64,000 nucleotides of DNA from assembly GCF_014648395.1 (NCBI RefSeq), contig NZ_BMRA01000016.1, positions 1 to 64,000 of the forward strand, read 5' to 3'. How positions within the stretch are numbered: position 1 is the first letter of the stretch; the number at the start of each line of letters is the position of its first letter. The stretch comes from Micromonospora fulviviridis. GTDB lineage: Bacteria; Actinomycetota; Actinomycetes; Mycobacteriales; Micromonosporaceae. Shown here piece after piece: positions 8,703-16,354 of the stretch. Below the pieces are notes generated by a model. It saw only the letters and a list, made by a program, of their open reading frames with translations, did no database searches and was not told the DNA's origin. The position numbers were made by a program, and so were the translations under genes.

Positions 8703-9569
8703 TCAGCGTTCGCGGACCACCGCGACCGGGCACCGCGCGTGGTGGATGAGCTGCTGGCTGACCGAGCCGAGCAGCATCCCGCGCAGCCCGCCGCGCCCCC
8801 GGGAGCCGACCACCACGAGCTGCGCCGCGCGGCTCTCCTCGACCAGCAGCGCGGCCGGCTTTCCCGGGTTCGCCACCACCTCGACCGGCACGTCCGGGAA
8901 GGACTTCCGCCAGGGGGCCAGGTCCGCCTCGGCGGCGGCGCGCTCGGTGGCGCTGGCCTCCTCCGGGTCGAAGCCCGGCGGCACCCACCGCTCGCCGGGC
9001 GGCTCCCAGACCCGCAGCGCGCGCACGGGCACGTCCCGCTGCGCGGCCCGCTCGAAGGCGAAACCGATCGCCTGCACGGAGGACGGGGAGCCGTCCACGC
9101 CGACCACCACCGGCCCGGAGGTGGCCCGCTGGCCGTCCCGGACCACGATGACCGGGCAGTGCGCGTGGGCGGCGACGGAGACGGCGGTGGAGCCGGCGAG
9201 CAGTCCGGCGAAGCCGCCGTGGCCCCGGCTGCCCAGCACCAGCATCTGCGCGTCGGCGGAGCGCTCCTGGAGGACCAGCGCGGGTGGCCCGTCGAAGACC
9301 TCCCCCCGCACGGTGAGCCCGGGCCGCTCGGCGGCGGCGTCCGCCGCCGCCTTGCGGACCAGGTCCTCGACCTGTCGCCGGGCCGTCTCGTCGGGCCAGA
9401 CCCCGGGGGCCACCCCGGGACCGATCCAGCCGGCCACGGTCAACCATTCGAAGACGTACGCCAGCCGGACCGGCCGGCCCGAGCGGCCCGCCTCGTCCAG
9501 CGCCCAGTCCAGGGCCACCGACGCGTCGGCGGAGCCGTCGTAGCCGACCAGGATCTCCTCGCTGTTCAC
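8703..9569 (-). CDS. Universal stress protein, two Usp domains
   Basis: A 288-residue tandem UspA-type protein. Domain 1 (about 4-145) begins ILVGYDGSADAS and ends with an ATP-binding loop, GSRGHGGFAGLLAGS. Domain 2 (about 150-288) begins VVVGVDGSPSS and has GSRGRGGLRGMLLGS. Both match the G-x2-G-x9-G-S/T nucleotide-binding pattern, so both halves look able to bind ATP. The GTG start at 9569 has GAAGGG upstream. It follows the same strand as the phosphoketolase 58 bp upstream and may share its transcript. Tandem Usp proteins are standard members of DosR-type regulons. Confidence 0.9.
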   Translation of the reverse strand: MNSEEILVGYDGSADASVALDWALDEAGRSGRPVRLAYVFEWLTVAGWIGPGVAPGVWPDETARRQVEDLVRKAAADAAAERPGLTVRGEVFDGPPALVLQERSADAQMLVLGSRGHGGFAGLLAGSTAVSVAAHAHCPVIVVRDGQRATSGPVVVGVDGSPSSVQAIGFAFERAAQRDVPVRALRVWEPPGERWVPPGFDPEEASATERAAAEADLAPWRKSFPDVPVEVVANPGKPAALLVEESRAAQLVVVGSRGRGGLRGMLLGSVSQQLIHHARCPVAVVRER

Positions 9570-9627
9570 CGTGCTGGCCCTTCGTTCGCGGCTGCGGGGC
9601 TGGCAAGCCCACTCCTCACGCTCACTG

Positions 9628-12024
9628 TCAGCTCCGCACGCCGGGGTCGGTCTCCCGGATCCAGCGCCACTCGGCGACCCGGGGGTCGTCCTCGCCGTAC
9701 CGGCGGGTGTAGTCGCGGCAGGCCTGCCGGGCGTCGACCATCTCCTGGCGCAGGTGGGCGGCGCGCGAGCGCAGCCCGGGCAGCCGGTCGATGACGTCGA
9801 TGACGAGGTGGAAGCGGTCCAGGTCGTTGAGCATCACCATGTCGAACGGCGTGGTGGTGGTGCCCTCCTCCTTGTAGCCACGGACGTGCAGGTTGTCGTG
9901 GTTCGTCCGCCGGTAGGTGAGCCGGTGGATCAGCCACGGGTAGCCGTGGTACGCGAAGATGACCGGCTTGTCGCGGGTGAAGATGGTGTCGAACTCGTTG
10001 TCCGGCAGGCCGTGCGGGTGCTCCGACGGCGGCTGCAGGCGCATCAGGTCGACCACGTTGACCACCCGGACCTTCAGGTCGGGCAGGTGCCGGCGGAGCA
10101 GGTCGGCCGCGGCCAGCGTCTCCAGGGTCGGCACGTCGCCGGCGCAGGCGAGCACCACGTCCGGCTCGGCGCCGTCGTCGGTGCTGGCGAAGTCCCAGAT
10201 GCCCAGGCCGCGGCGGCAGTGCTGGACCGCCTCGTCCATGGTCAGCCAGTTGGGCGCCGGCTGCTTCCCGGCCACCACCACGTTGATGTAGTGCCGGCTG
10301 CGCAGGCAGTGGTCCATGGTGGAGAGCAGGGTGTTGCCGTCCGGCGGCAGGTAGACCCGGACCACCTCGGCCTTCTTGTTGACCACGTGGTCGATGAAGC
10401 CCGGGTCCTGGTGCGAGAAGCCGTTGTGGTCCTGCCGCCAGACGTGGCTGGAGAGCAGGTAGTTCAGCGAGGCCACCGGCTCCCGCCAGGGGATGTGCCG
10501 GGTCACCTTGAGCCACTTGGCGTGCTGGTTGACCATCGAGTCGACGATGTGGATGAACGCCTCGTAGCTGGTGAAGACGCCGTGCCGGCCGGTCAGCAGG
10601 TAGCCCTCCAGCCAGCCCTGGCACAGGTGCTCGGAGAGCACCTCCATCACCCGTCCGTCGGGGGAGAGGTGGTCGTCGCCCGGGAGCCGGCTGCCGATGA
10701 ACGCCCGGTCGGTGACCTCGAAGGCGGCGCCGAGCCGGTTCGAGGCGACCTCGTCGGGCCCGAACAGCCGGAAGGTCTCCGGGTTGCGGGTGATCACGTC
10801 GCGGATCCAGGGGCCCAGTGCGCCGGCGGCGCCGGCCATGGGTTTGCCCGGCTCCTTGACGTCGACGGCGTAGTCCCGGAAGTCCGGCAACTCCAGGTCG
10901 CGCAGCAGCCGCCCGCCGTTCGCCACCGGGTTGGCGCTCATCCGCCGGTCGCCCGTCGGGGGCAGCTCGGCCAGTTCGGCGACCGGCCCGCCGGTGGCGT
11001 CGAACAGCTCCTCCGGCCGGTAGCCGCGCAGCCAGCGCTCCAGCTCGGCCAGGTGCGCCGGGTTGTCCCGCACCTCGTCGATCGGCACCTGGTGGGCGCG
11101 GAAGGTGCCCTCGACGTGCTTACCGTCGACGTCCTTCGGCCCGGTCCAGCCCTTCGGCGTACGGAGGATGATCATCGGCCAGCGGGGTCGCTCGACCTCG
11201 CCGCCGGAGCGGGCCCGGCGCTGGATCTCGGTGATCTCGTCGACCGCCCGGTCCAGCGTCGCGGCGAGGGTCTGGTGCACCCGGGCCGGGTCGTCGCCCT
11301 CGACCACGTACGGCTGGTAGCCGTAGCCGCGCATCATCTCCAGCAGGTCCTCGGCGGGGATCCGGTCGAGCACCGTCGGGCTGGCGATCTTGTAGCCGTT
11401 GAGGTGCAGGATGGGCAGCACCGCCCCGTCCCGCGCCGGGTTGAGGAAGACGTTGGACAGCCAGCTCCCGGCCAGCGGCCCGGTCTCCGCCTCACCGTCG
11501 CCCACCACGCAGGCGACCAGCAGGTCCGGGTTGTCGAACGCGGCTCCGTACGCGTGGCTCAGCGCGTACCCCAGCTCGCCGCCCTCGTGGATCGAACCCG
11601 GCACCTCCGGCGCCACGTGGCTGGGGATGCCGCCGGGGAAGGAGAACTGGCGGAACAGCCGCTGCATGCCGGTCTCGTCGCGGGGGATGTGGTGGTAGAG
11701 CTCGCTGTACGTGCCCTCCAGCCAGGTGTTGGCCACCAGGGCGGGGCCGCCGTGGCCCGGGCCGGTGACAAAGATGGCGGACAGGTCCCGGTTGACGATG
11801 ACCCGGTTGAGGTGTGCGTAGAGAAGGTTGAGGCCGGGGCTCGTGCCCCAGTGCCCCAGCAGTCGCGGCTTGATGTGCTCGGGCTTGAGCGGCTCGCGGA
11901 GCAGCGGGTTGTCGAGCAGGTAGATCTGCCCGACAGTCAGGTAGTTCGCCGCCCGCCAGTAGGCGTCGAGCCGACGCAGCTCGTCTTCGGTCAGTGGGCT
12001 GTGCAGGTCCAGAGCGGTGTCCAT
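9628..12024 (-). CDS. xfp: Phosphoketolase (Xfp family)
   Basis: A 798-residue thiamine-diphosphate enzyme of the expected length. It splits xylulose 5-phosphate and/or fructose 6-phosphate with inorganic phosphate into acetyl phosphate and an aldose phosphate. Recognisable family segments include GHWGTSPGLN near residue 55, GPGHGGPA, SFPGGIPSHVAPE, VVGDGEAETGPLAGSW and the C-terminal SSHVWRQDHNGFSHQDPG. No acetate kinase gene follows, so acetyl phosphate would feed a remote pathway. An exact GGGACC-NN-CGGCCC site lies about 100 bp upstream (12125-12138), and Usp genes flank it on the same strand. Together these suggest a role in oxygen-limited energy metabolism. Confidence 0.95.
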   Translation of the reverse strand: MDTALDLHSPLTEDELRRLDAYWRAANYLTVGQIYLLDNPLLREPLKPEHIKPRLLGHWGTSPGLNLLYAHLNRVIVNRDLSAIFVTGPGHGGPALVANTWLEGTYSELYHHIPRDETGMQRLFRQFSFPGGIPSHVAPEVPGSIHEGGELGYALSHAYGAAFDNPDLLVACVVGDGEAETGPLAGSWLSNVFLNPARDGAVLPILHLNGYKIASPTVLDRIPAEDLLEMMRGYGYQPYVVEGDDPARVHQTLAATLDRAVDEITEIQRRARSGGEVERPRWPMIILRTPKGWTGPKDVDGKHVEGTFRAHQVPIDEVRDNPAHLAELERWLRGYRPEELFDATGGPVAELAELPPTGDRRMSANPVANGGRLLRDLELPDFRDYAVDVKEPGKPMAGAAGALGPWIRDVITRNPETFRLFGPDEVASNRLGAAFEVTDRAFIGSRLPGDDHLSPDGRVMEVLSEHLCQGWLEGYLLTGRHGVFTSYEAFIHIVDSMVNQHAKWLKVTRHIPWREPVASLNYLLSSHVWRQDHNGFSHQDPGFIDHVVNKKAEVVRVYLPPDGNTLLSTMDHCLRSRHYINVVVAGKQPAPNWLTMDEAVQHCRRGLGIWDFASTDDGAEPDVVLACAGDVPTLETLAAADLLRRHLPDLKVRVVNVVDLMRLQPPSEHPHGLPDNEFDTIFTRDKPVIFAYHGYPWLIHRLTYRRTNHDNLHVRGYKEEGTTTTPFDMVMLNDLDRFHLVIDVIDRLPGLRSRAAHLRQEMVDARQACRDYTRRYGEDDPRVAEWRWIRETDPGVRS

Positions 12025-12124
12025 GCTGCGTTAGCCTCTCGCGGCTCGGGGTCTTCTGCCACCCGGGAGCGGATCGGCCGCCCCCGGCACGTCCAGCCTC
12101 GCCCTCCGGCCGGCGGACGCGTCA

Positions 12125-12138
12125 GGGCCGTTGGTCCC
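12125..12138. promoter_or_regulatory. Candidate DosR/DevR-like box before phosphoketolase
   Basis: GGGCCGTTGGTCCC, reverse complement GGGACCAACGGCCC, matches the two boxes at 2608-2678 at all non-central positions. It lies in the 128-bp gap between the Usp stop and the phosphoketolase start, about 100 bp upstream of the latter. Confidence 0.55.
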
Positions 12139-12152
12139 GGGCCGGGCGGGCG

Positions 12153-12986
12153 TCACGACCCGTCCTCGTCGTCGGGGTCGAGTCCACGCACGACGATCAC
12201 CGGGGCCGGCGAGTGGTAGAGCAGCGTCTGGCTGACCGCGCCCAGCATGCCCCGCAACGGTTCGTCGCCGCGCGCCCCGACCATCGCCACCTGCGCCGAG
12301 CGCGACTGTTCCACCAGGACGGCGCCGGGGTCGCCGCGGACGGTGTGGCACTCGGCGGCCACCCGGGGATGCCGGGCCGCGTGCCGGGCGACGGCCTGGT
12401 CGAGCAGGCCGTCGTCGCCGCCGGTGTGCTGGTTGGGCTCCACCACGTGGATGGCGAGCAGCCGGGCGCCCCGGCGTTCGGCGCAGTCGAAGGCGTACCC
12501 GAGGGTGGCGCGCGAGCTGTCCGACCCGTCGAAGCCGACGAGCAGCGGTCCCGGCGGCGGTGGTTCGAGCCGGCCGACCAGCACCGGGCAGCCGGCCCGG
12601 GCGGCGAGCTGCACGGCCGGCGCGTCGGCCGGTACGCAGGACGGGCAGCCGGCCATGCCGCCGTCGCCGATGGCCAGCAGGAAAGCCGAGTCGGAGGCCC
12701 GGATCAGCGCCTCGACCGGGGAGCCCTCGACGATCTCGTCGGTCACCGGCACCGTGGGCGCGGCCTCGGCGGCCGCCTGCCCGGCCTTCTCCAGCAGTTC
12801 CTCGGCGGCGGCGCGCGGGCCGCTCACCGAGAACGACTCCAGGGCCGCCGCCCAGTTGAAGGCGTGCAGCAGGTGCAGCGGCCGGTCGTGCGCGGCGGCT
12901 TCCGCGGCGGCCGTCCGGACCACCTGGAGGTCCTCGGCCGAGCTGCCCACGCCGACCACCACCGCGCCATGGGTGGGTGCGGGCAT
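12153..12986 (-). CDS. Universal stress protein, two Usp domains (second gene)
   Basis: A 277-residue tandem Usp protein starting VVVGVGSSAEDLQ. The second domain begins LLVGFDGSDSSRATLGYAF and ends with GARGDEPLRGMLGAVSQTLLYHSPAPVIVV, a Usp nucleotide loop in slightly degenerate form. The first domain's loop (GDGGMAGCPSC) departs further from the ATP-binding consensus, so it may not bind nucleotide. It lies upstream of the phosphoketolase on the same strand and is a likely member of the same stress regulon. ATG at 12986 has GGGAGGTGAG just upstream. Confidence 0.85.
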   Translation of the reverse strand: MPAPTHGAVVVGVGSSAEDLQVVRTAAAEAAAHDRPLHLLHAFNWAAALESFSVSGPRAAAEELLEKAGQAAAEAAPTVPVTDEIVEGSPVEALIRASDSAFLLAIGDGGMAGCPSCVPADAPAVQLAARAGCPVLVGRLEPPPPGPLLVGFDGSDSSRATLGYAFDCAERRGARLLAIHVVEPNQHTGGDDGLLDQAVARHAARHPRVAAECHTVRGDPGAVLVEQSRSAQVAMVGARGDEPLRGMLGAVSQTLLYHSPAPVIVVRGLDPDDEDGS

Positions 12987-13053
12987 CCCGGCTCACCTCC
13001 CGACCGCGCTCTCCTCACCCACGGTAGTCGGGTGGTCGCGCGCCCGGACCGGG

Positions 13054-13878
13054 TCAGCGGAACTGGAGCCGGTTCACCGCGTCGAAGACCCGGGCGCCGA
13101 ACAGCCGGCGGGTGTGCACCATCGCCCAGGCGGCGGCGGTGACCAGGTAGCGGGTGCGCGGCCGGCGGCCGGTCACCGCGCGCTCGATCACCCGGGCCAC
13201 CGTGTCCGGCGTGGCCGAGAGCAGCCGGTTCCGGTACGACCGGGCCATCACCGCGTCCACGGTCTCGACCATCTTCCGGTACGGCCCGGTCGGGTCGGCC
13301 CCGGCGCCCAGCGAGGAGGAGGCCACCGCGCCGAAGCCGGTGCGGATCAGCCCCGGCTCGACGACGGCCACGTCCACGCCGAACGGGCGTACCTCCTGGC
13401 GCAGGGCGTCGGAGATCGCCTCCACGGCGTACTTGCTGGCGTGGTAGTAGCCGCCGCCGGGGAAGACCAGCCGACCGCCCATCGAGCTGACGTTGACGAT
13501 CCGGCCCCGGCCGGCCCGGCGCATGCCGGGCAGCACGAGTTGGGTGAGCCGGGCGAGCCCGAAGACGTTGGTCTCGAACTGGGCGCGCACCCGGTCGAGC
13601 GGGGTCTCCTCGATCGGGCCGTACTCGCCGTAGCCGGCGTTGTTGACCAGCACGTCGACGTGGCCGTGCGCGGCCTCGACCGCGGCCACCGCGGCGCGCA
13701 TGGAGTCCTCTTCGGTCACGTCGAGGGCGAGCAGCCGGGCGCCGGAGTCGGCGAGGTCGGCGATCGCGTCGAGGTTGCGCGCGGTCGCGTACACGGTGAG
13801 GTCGGGGCGGCGGGCGAGCCGGCGGACGGTGGCCCGGCCGATGCCGGAGGAGGTGCCGGTGATGAGGACGGTGGTCAT
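13054..13878 (-). CDS. Short-chain dehydrogenase/reductase
   Basis: A 274-residue classical SDR. The cofactor motif GTSSGIG is at residues 8-14, NNAG follows near 85, and the active site combines the serine in VNVSSMGG with YHASK. The substrate is not predictable; C-terminal extensions of this kind are seen in oxidoreductases related to retinol or keto-steroid dehydrogenases. Its ATG overlaps the stop of the TetR gene (ATGA), so the two form a translationally coupled unit and the regulator probably controls this enzyme. Confidence 0.88.
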   Translation of the reverse strand: MTTVLITGTSSGIGRATVRRLARRPDLTVYATARNLDAIADLADSGARLLALDVTEEDSMRAAVAAVEAAHGHVDVLVNNAGYGEYGPIEETPLDRVRAQFETNVFGLARLTQLVLPGMRRAGRGRIVNVSSMGGRLVFPGGGYYHASKYAVEAISDALRQEVRPFGVDVAVVEPGLIRTGFGAVASSSLGAGADPTGPYRKMVETVDAVMARSYRNRLLSATPDTVARVIERAVTGRRPRTRYLVTAAAWAMVHTRRLFGARVFDAVNRLQFR

Positions 13879-14441
13879 GCGGGGTCTCCCGGGTGGGGTG
13901 GCAGGCCCGCGACGACCAGCGCGACGCCGTCGCGCAGCCGCCGCCGGGGCAGGTCGGGGTCGGTGAGGTCGGCCTCCAGGCCGCGGGTGAGCGCGACCAG
14001 CACGTCGGCCACCGCGCGGGCCCGTGGCCCGGCGGCGTCGGCCAGCGCGCCGGCCACCACGTCGGTCAGCTCCCGGGTGTACGCCTCGACGAGGTCGCCG
14101 GTGAGCTTGGTGCTGGTGTCGAGCAGTTCGGTGGCGTGCCGGCTCTCCCGGTGCAGCCGCAGGGTGAGTTCCAGCTTGGCGGCGAGCACGTCGTGCAGCC
14201 GTCGCGTCAGGTCGGCGCCGGGCGTGGCGGCGGCCTGGCGGGCCTGGGCGAGCGATCCGTCGAAGAGCCGCTCGGCGAGCCGGCGGTAGGCGTCGTCCTT
14301 GTTGCGGACGTACTGGTAGACCGCGGGACGGGACATGCCGGCGGCCGCCGCGATGTCGTCCATCGTCGTGCGCCGCATCCCGTGCCGGGTGAAGCACTCG
14401 TACGCGGCGGTCAGGATCGTCTCCAGCCGGTCGTTCGACAT
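13875..14441 (-). CDS. TetR-family transcriptional regulator
   Basis: A 188-residue regulator with an N-terminal helix-turn-helix: RLETILTAAYECFTRHG, then TTMDDIAAAAGMSRPAVYQYVRNK, the typical TetR recognition helix. The C-terminal half is helical and would bind an unknown ligand. ATG at 14441 gives the standard N-terminus; the open frame continues upstream into the PP2C gene region but without TetR-like sequence. An inverted repeat directly upstream (14444-14467) is a likely autoregulatory operator. It is coupled to the SDR gene. Confidence 0.88.
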   Translation of the reverse strand: MSNDRLETILTAAYECFTRHGMRRTTMDDIAAAAGMSRPAVYQYVRNKDDAYRRLAERLFDGSLAQARQAAATPGADLTRRLHDVLAAKLELTLRLHRESRHATELLDTSTKLTGDLVEAYTRELTDVVAGALADAAGPRARAVADVLVALTRGLEADLTDPDLPRRRLRDGVALVVAGLPPHPGDPA

Positions 14442-14443
14442 GC

Positions 14444-14467
14444 TGACGATTCTTGCACAGAATGTCA
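14444..14467. promoter_or_regulatory. Likely TetR operator
   Basis: TGACGATTC and GAATGTCA form an imperfect inverted repeat around TTGCACA, starting 3 bases upstream of the TetR ATG. Size, symmetry and position fit TetR self-repression. No experimental support is visible. Confidence 0.45.
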
Positions 14468-14521
14468 GGCCGTCACGCGTGTCACCCGTCACCCCGCGGA
14501 TCCGGCGGTCGGGGGAGGGGG

Positions 14522-15322
14522 TCAGCGAGGGCTGGGCAGGGTGGGGTGGACGCGGACGACCACCGCGGTCGCGTTGTCCTCGCCGCCCTCGGCCAGGCTC
14601 GCGGCGAGCAGTGCCCGCACGGTCCGGGCCGGGTCGCGCCGCGCGGCCAGCAGGTCCCGCAGTCGGTGGTAGCCGAGCTGGTCGCTCACCCCGTCGGTGC
14701 AGAGCAGCCAGGTGTCCCCGCTGCGCAGCGGCACGGCGAGCAGGTCCGGCTCGGGCTTGTCGGGGTGGCCGACGTAGCGCAGCAGCTGGTAGCGGGCCCG
14801 GGCCGCCTCCGGCGAGTCGGGCGGCCACCAGCCGTGCAGCAGGCCGAGCCAGGCCATGGTGTGGTCGACCGTCACCAGCTCCAGCAGCCCGTCGCGCAGC
14901 CGGTACGCCCGCGAGTCGCCGAGCTGGACGAGCCAGCCCTGCCCGCCCTCCGGCTCGGCGACCAGGGCGGTGAGCGTGCAGCCGGTCAGCCCGGCCAGTC
15001 CCGCCCCGGCCCGGCGTACCCGGAGCTGGGTCTCGGCCGTGGCGGCACGCAGCCCGGCGCCGTCGACCACCGGCCAGCCGGCGCGGACCTGCGCCACGAA
15101 GGTGCTCATCGCGGTGGTGCCGGCGATCCGGCTGCCCTCGCCGTCGCCCATGCCGTCGGCGACCGCGACCAGCGGCAGCTCCGGGTCGACGTGCAGCACG
15201 TCGAAGTTCTCCGGGTAGCGGTGCCCGACCACGCTGCCCCCGGCGACCTCCAGGGTGAGCCGGCCGACGGCCAGCCGGCGGGGGGCCTGGACCGGCTGGT
15301 CCAGCGGGCGGCGGCGGAACAC
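14522..15322 (-). CDS. PP2C-family serine/threonine phosphatase
   Basis: A 266-residue protein with PP2C metal-site motifs. The stretch starting PELPLVAVADGMGDGEGS supplies the ADGMG aspartate and glycine, LGDSRAYRLRDG is in the middle, LCTDGVSDQ is near residue 190, and EDNATAVVVRV closes the C-terminus. These are the standard Mg/Mn-binding aspartates, so it should be catalytically active. It has no transmembrane segment, unlike PstP. The GTG start has a weak ribosome site. It is transcribed alone, divergently from the HTH/Clp-N pair. Targets are unknown. Confidence 0.88.
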   Translation of the reverse strand: MFRRRPLDQPVQAPRRLAVGRLTLEVAGGSVVGHRYPENFDVLHVDPELPLVAVADGMGDGEGSRIAGTTAMSTFVAQVRAGWPVVDGAGLRAATAETQLRVRRAGAGLAGLTGCTLTALVAEPEGGQGWLVQLGDSRAYRLRDGLLELVTVDHTMAWLGLLHGWWPPDSPEAARARYQLLRYVGHPDKPEPDLLAVPLRSGDTWLLCTDGVSDQLGYHRLRDLLAARRDPARTVRALLAASLAEGGEDNATAVVVRVHPTLPSPR

Positions 15323-15381
15323 CTGCGGACCGTAACACCGGTCCGGGCCACGGATCGGCAGGTCGCGGCCACGTGTCGGGG

Positions 15382-15425
15382 TGTCAACCGGGGTTGACAG
15401 AACGGCCGCGTCAACCTACGTTGAC
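15382..15425 (+). promoter_or_regulatory. Promoter overlapped by two tandem palindromes
   Basis: TGTCAACCGGGGTTGACA (15382-15399) is a perfect 18-bp palindrome. GTCAAC-CTAC-GTTGAC (15410-15425) is a second one with the same half-site, centred 27 bp further on. TTGACA inside the first palindrome (15394-15399) and TACGTT inside the second (15417-15422) are spaced 17 bp, so the pair reads as a sigma-70-type promoter covered by its own operators. The downstream ATG begins 3 bases after the second palindrome. Repression by the HTH protein encoded next is the simplest reading. Confidence 0.65.
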
Positions 15426-15428
15426 AAC

Positions 15429-15665
15429 ATGAGTCAGGCGACGGAACTCGCGGCGGCGGCCGGCAGCACCGACCCGAAGGTCGGCCTGCGGGCGGTGCTC
15501 GCCCTGCGCCGGCTGCTCGAACGGCTGGAGGTGGTCCAGGTGGACAACGCCCGACGGCAGGGCTGGTCCTGGCAGGAGATCGCCGACGCCCTCGAGGTCA
15601 GCCGGCAGGCGGTCCACAAGAAGCACGCCGGGCGACCGGCGGTCCGCGGAAGCTGGGAGGCGTGA
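15429..15665 (+). CDS. Small helix-turn-helix protein
   Basis: A 78-residue protein. An N-terminal helix-rich region (ALRRLLERLEVVQVDNARRQG) leads to a helix-turn-helix, WSWQEIADALEVSRQAVHKKH, in which SRQAVHKKH is the recognition helix. There is no ligand domain, so it is probably a simple DNA-binding repressor or a partner of the next gene product. ATG at 15429 follows two palindromes immediately, implying a very short leader. Its TGA overlaps the next gene's ATG (TGATG), so translation is coupled. Confidence 0.8.
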   Translation: MSQATELAAAAGSTDPKVGLRAVLALRRLLERLEVVQVDNARRQGWSWQEIADALEVSRQAVHKKHAGRPAVRGSWEA

Positions 15666-16240
15666 TGTTCGAACGGTTCACCGACCGGGCCCGCGCGGTG
15701 GTGCGGCACGCGGTCGACGAGGCGCGCACCGAGGGCCGGCGCCCGGTCGGCACCGAGCACCTGCTGCTCGGCATGCTCGCCGACGGCGACAACCTGGCCG
15801 TGCGGGTGCTGTCGGCCGGCGGCATCCGGGCCGACGACCTGCGGGCGGCGGTGGCCCGGCACACCGCGCACGGCGTCGACGGCCTCGGCGCGGCGGACGC
15901 GGCGGCGCTGCGCGAGATCGGCATCGACCTCGCCGCGATCGTCGCCCGGATCGAGGAGTCCTTCGGCCCGGACGCGCTGCGCGAGGCGGCCCCCGCCCCG
16001 CGCCGGTGGTGGGGTCGCCGCCCCGACAACGGCCGGTTCTCACCCCGGGCCAAGAAGGTGCTGGAGCTGTCCCTGCGGGAGGCGCTGCGGCTGCGCCACC
16101 ACCACATCGGCACCGAGCACATCCTGCTCGGCCTGCTACGGGAGGGCAACGGACTGGCCGCGCTGGTGCTCACCGAGGCCGGGGCCGACCTCGACGACCT
16201 GCGCCGGCGGGTCGAGGCGGCCCTGCGCACGGCAGCCTGA
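15665..16240 (+). CDS. Clp N-terminal (double Clp repeat) domain protein without ATPase
   Basis: A 191-residue protein made only of two Clp-N repeat modules. The first (about 1-75) reads MFERFTDRARAVVRHAVDEAR with GTEHLLLGMLA; the second (about 125-191) contains FSPRAKKVLELSLREA and GTEHILLGLLREG. This matches the substrate- and adaptor-binding head of ClpC/ClpA, but AAA domains are absent. It could act as an adaptor, decoy or anti-adaptor for Clp proteolysis; this is inference. It is coupled to the HTH gene by a one-base stop/start overlap. GTG at 15662 is an alternative start. Confidence 0.85.
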   Translation: MFERFTDRARAVVRHAVDEARTEGRRPVGTEHLLLGMLADGDNLAVRVLSAGGIRADDLRAAVARHTAHGVDGLGAADAAALREIGIDLAAIVARIEESFGPDALREAAPAPRRWWGRRPDNGRFSPRAKKVLELSLREALRLRHHHIGTEHILLGLLREGNGLAALVLTEAGADLDDLRRRVEAALRTAA

Positions 16241-16245
16241 CCGAT

Positions 16246-16275
16246 CCGGCCGGTCACCGTCACGGGGCCGGCCGG
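16246..16275 (+). terminator. Probable terminator after Clp-N gene
   Basis: CCGGCCGG (16246-16253) pairs with CCGGCCGG (16268-16275) around a 14-nt loop that can extend the stem by a few pairs; TTTC follows. It lies 6 bases after the stop codon. Confidence 0.45.
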
Positions 16276-16354
16276 TTTCAAACCTGTTTGCGGTTCTCGC
16301 AACGTCCGCGCCCGCCGGGTCGCTGAGCCGCCCCGGTTGCTGCACACTGGCGCC

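Noticed and set aside
9570..9627. Possible DosR-like box before the first Usp gene (GCGAACGAAGGGCC)
   Set aside because: Only one half resembles the other sites; not enough to call.
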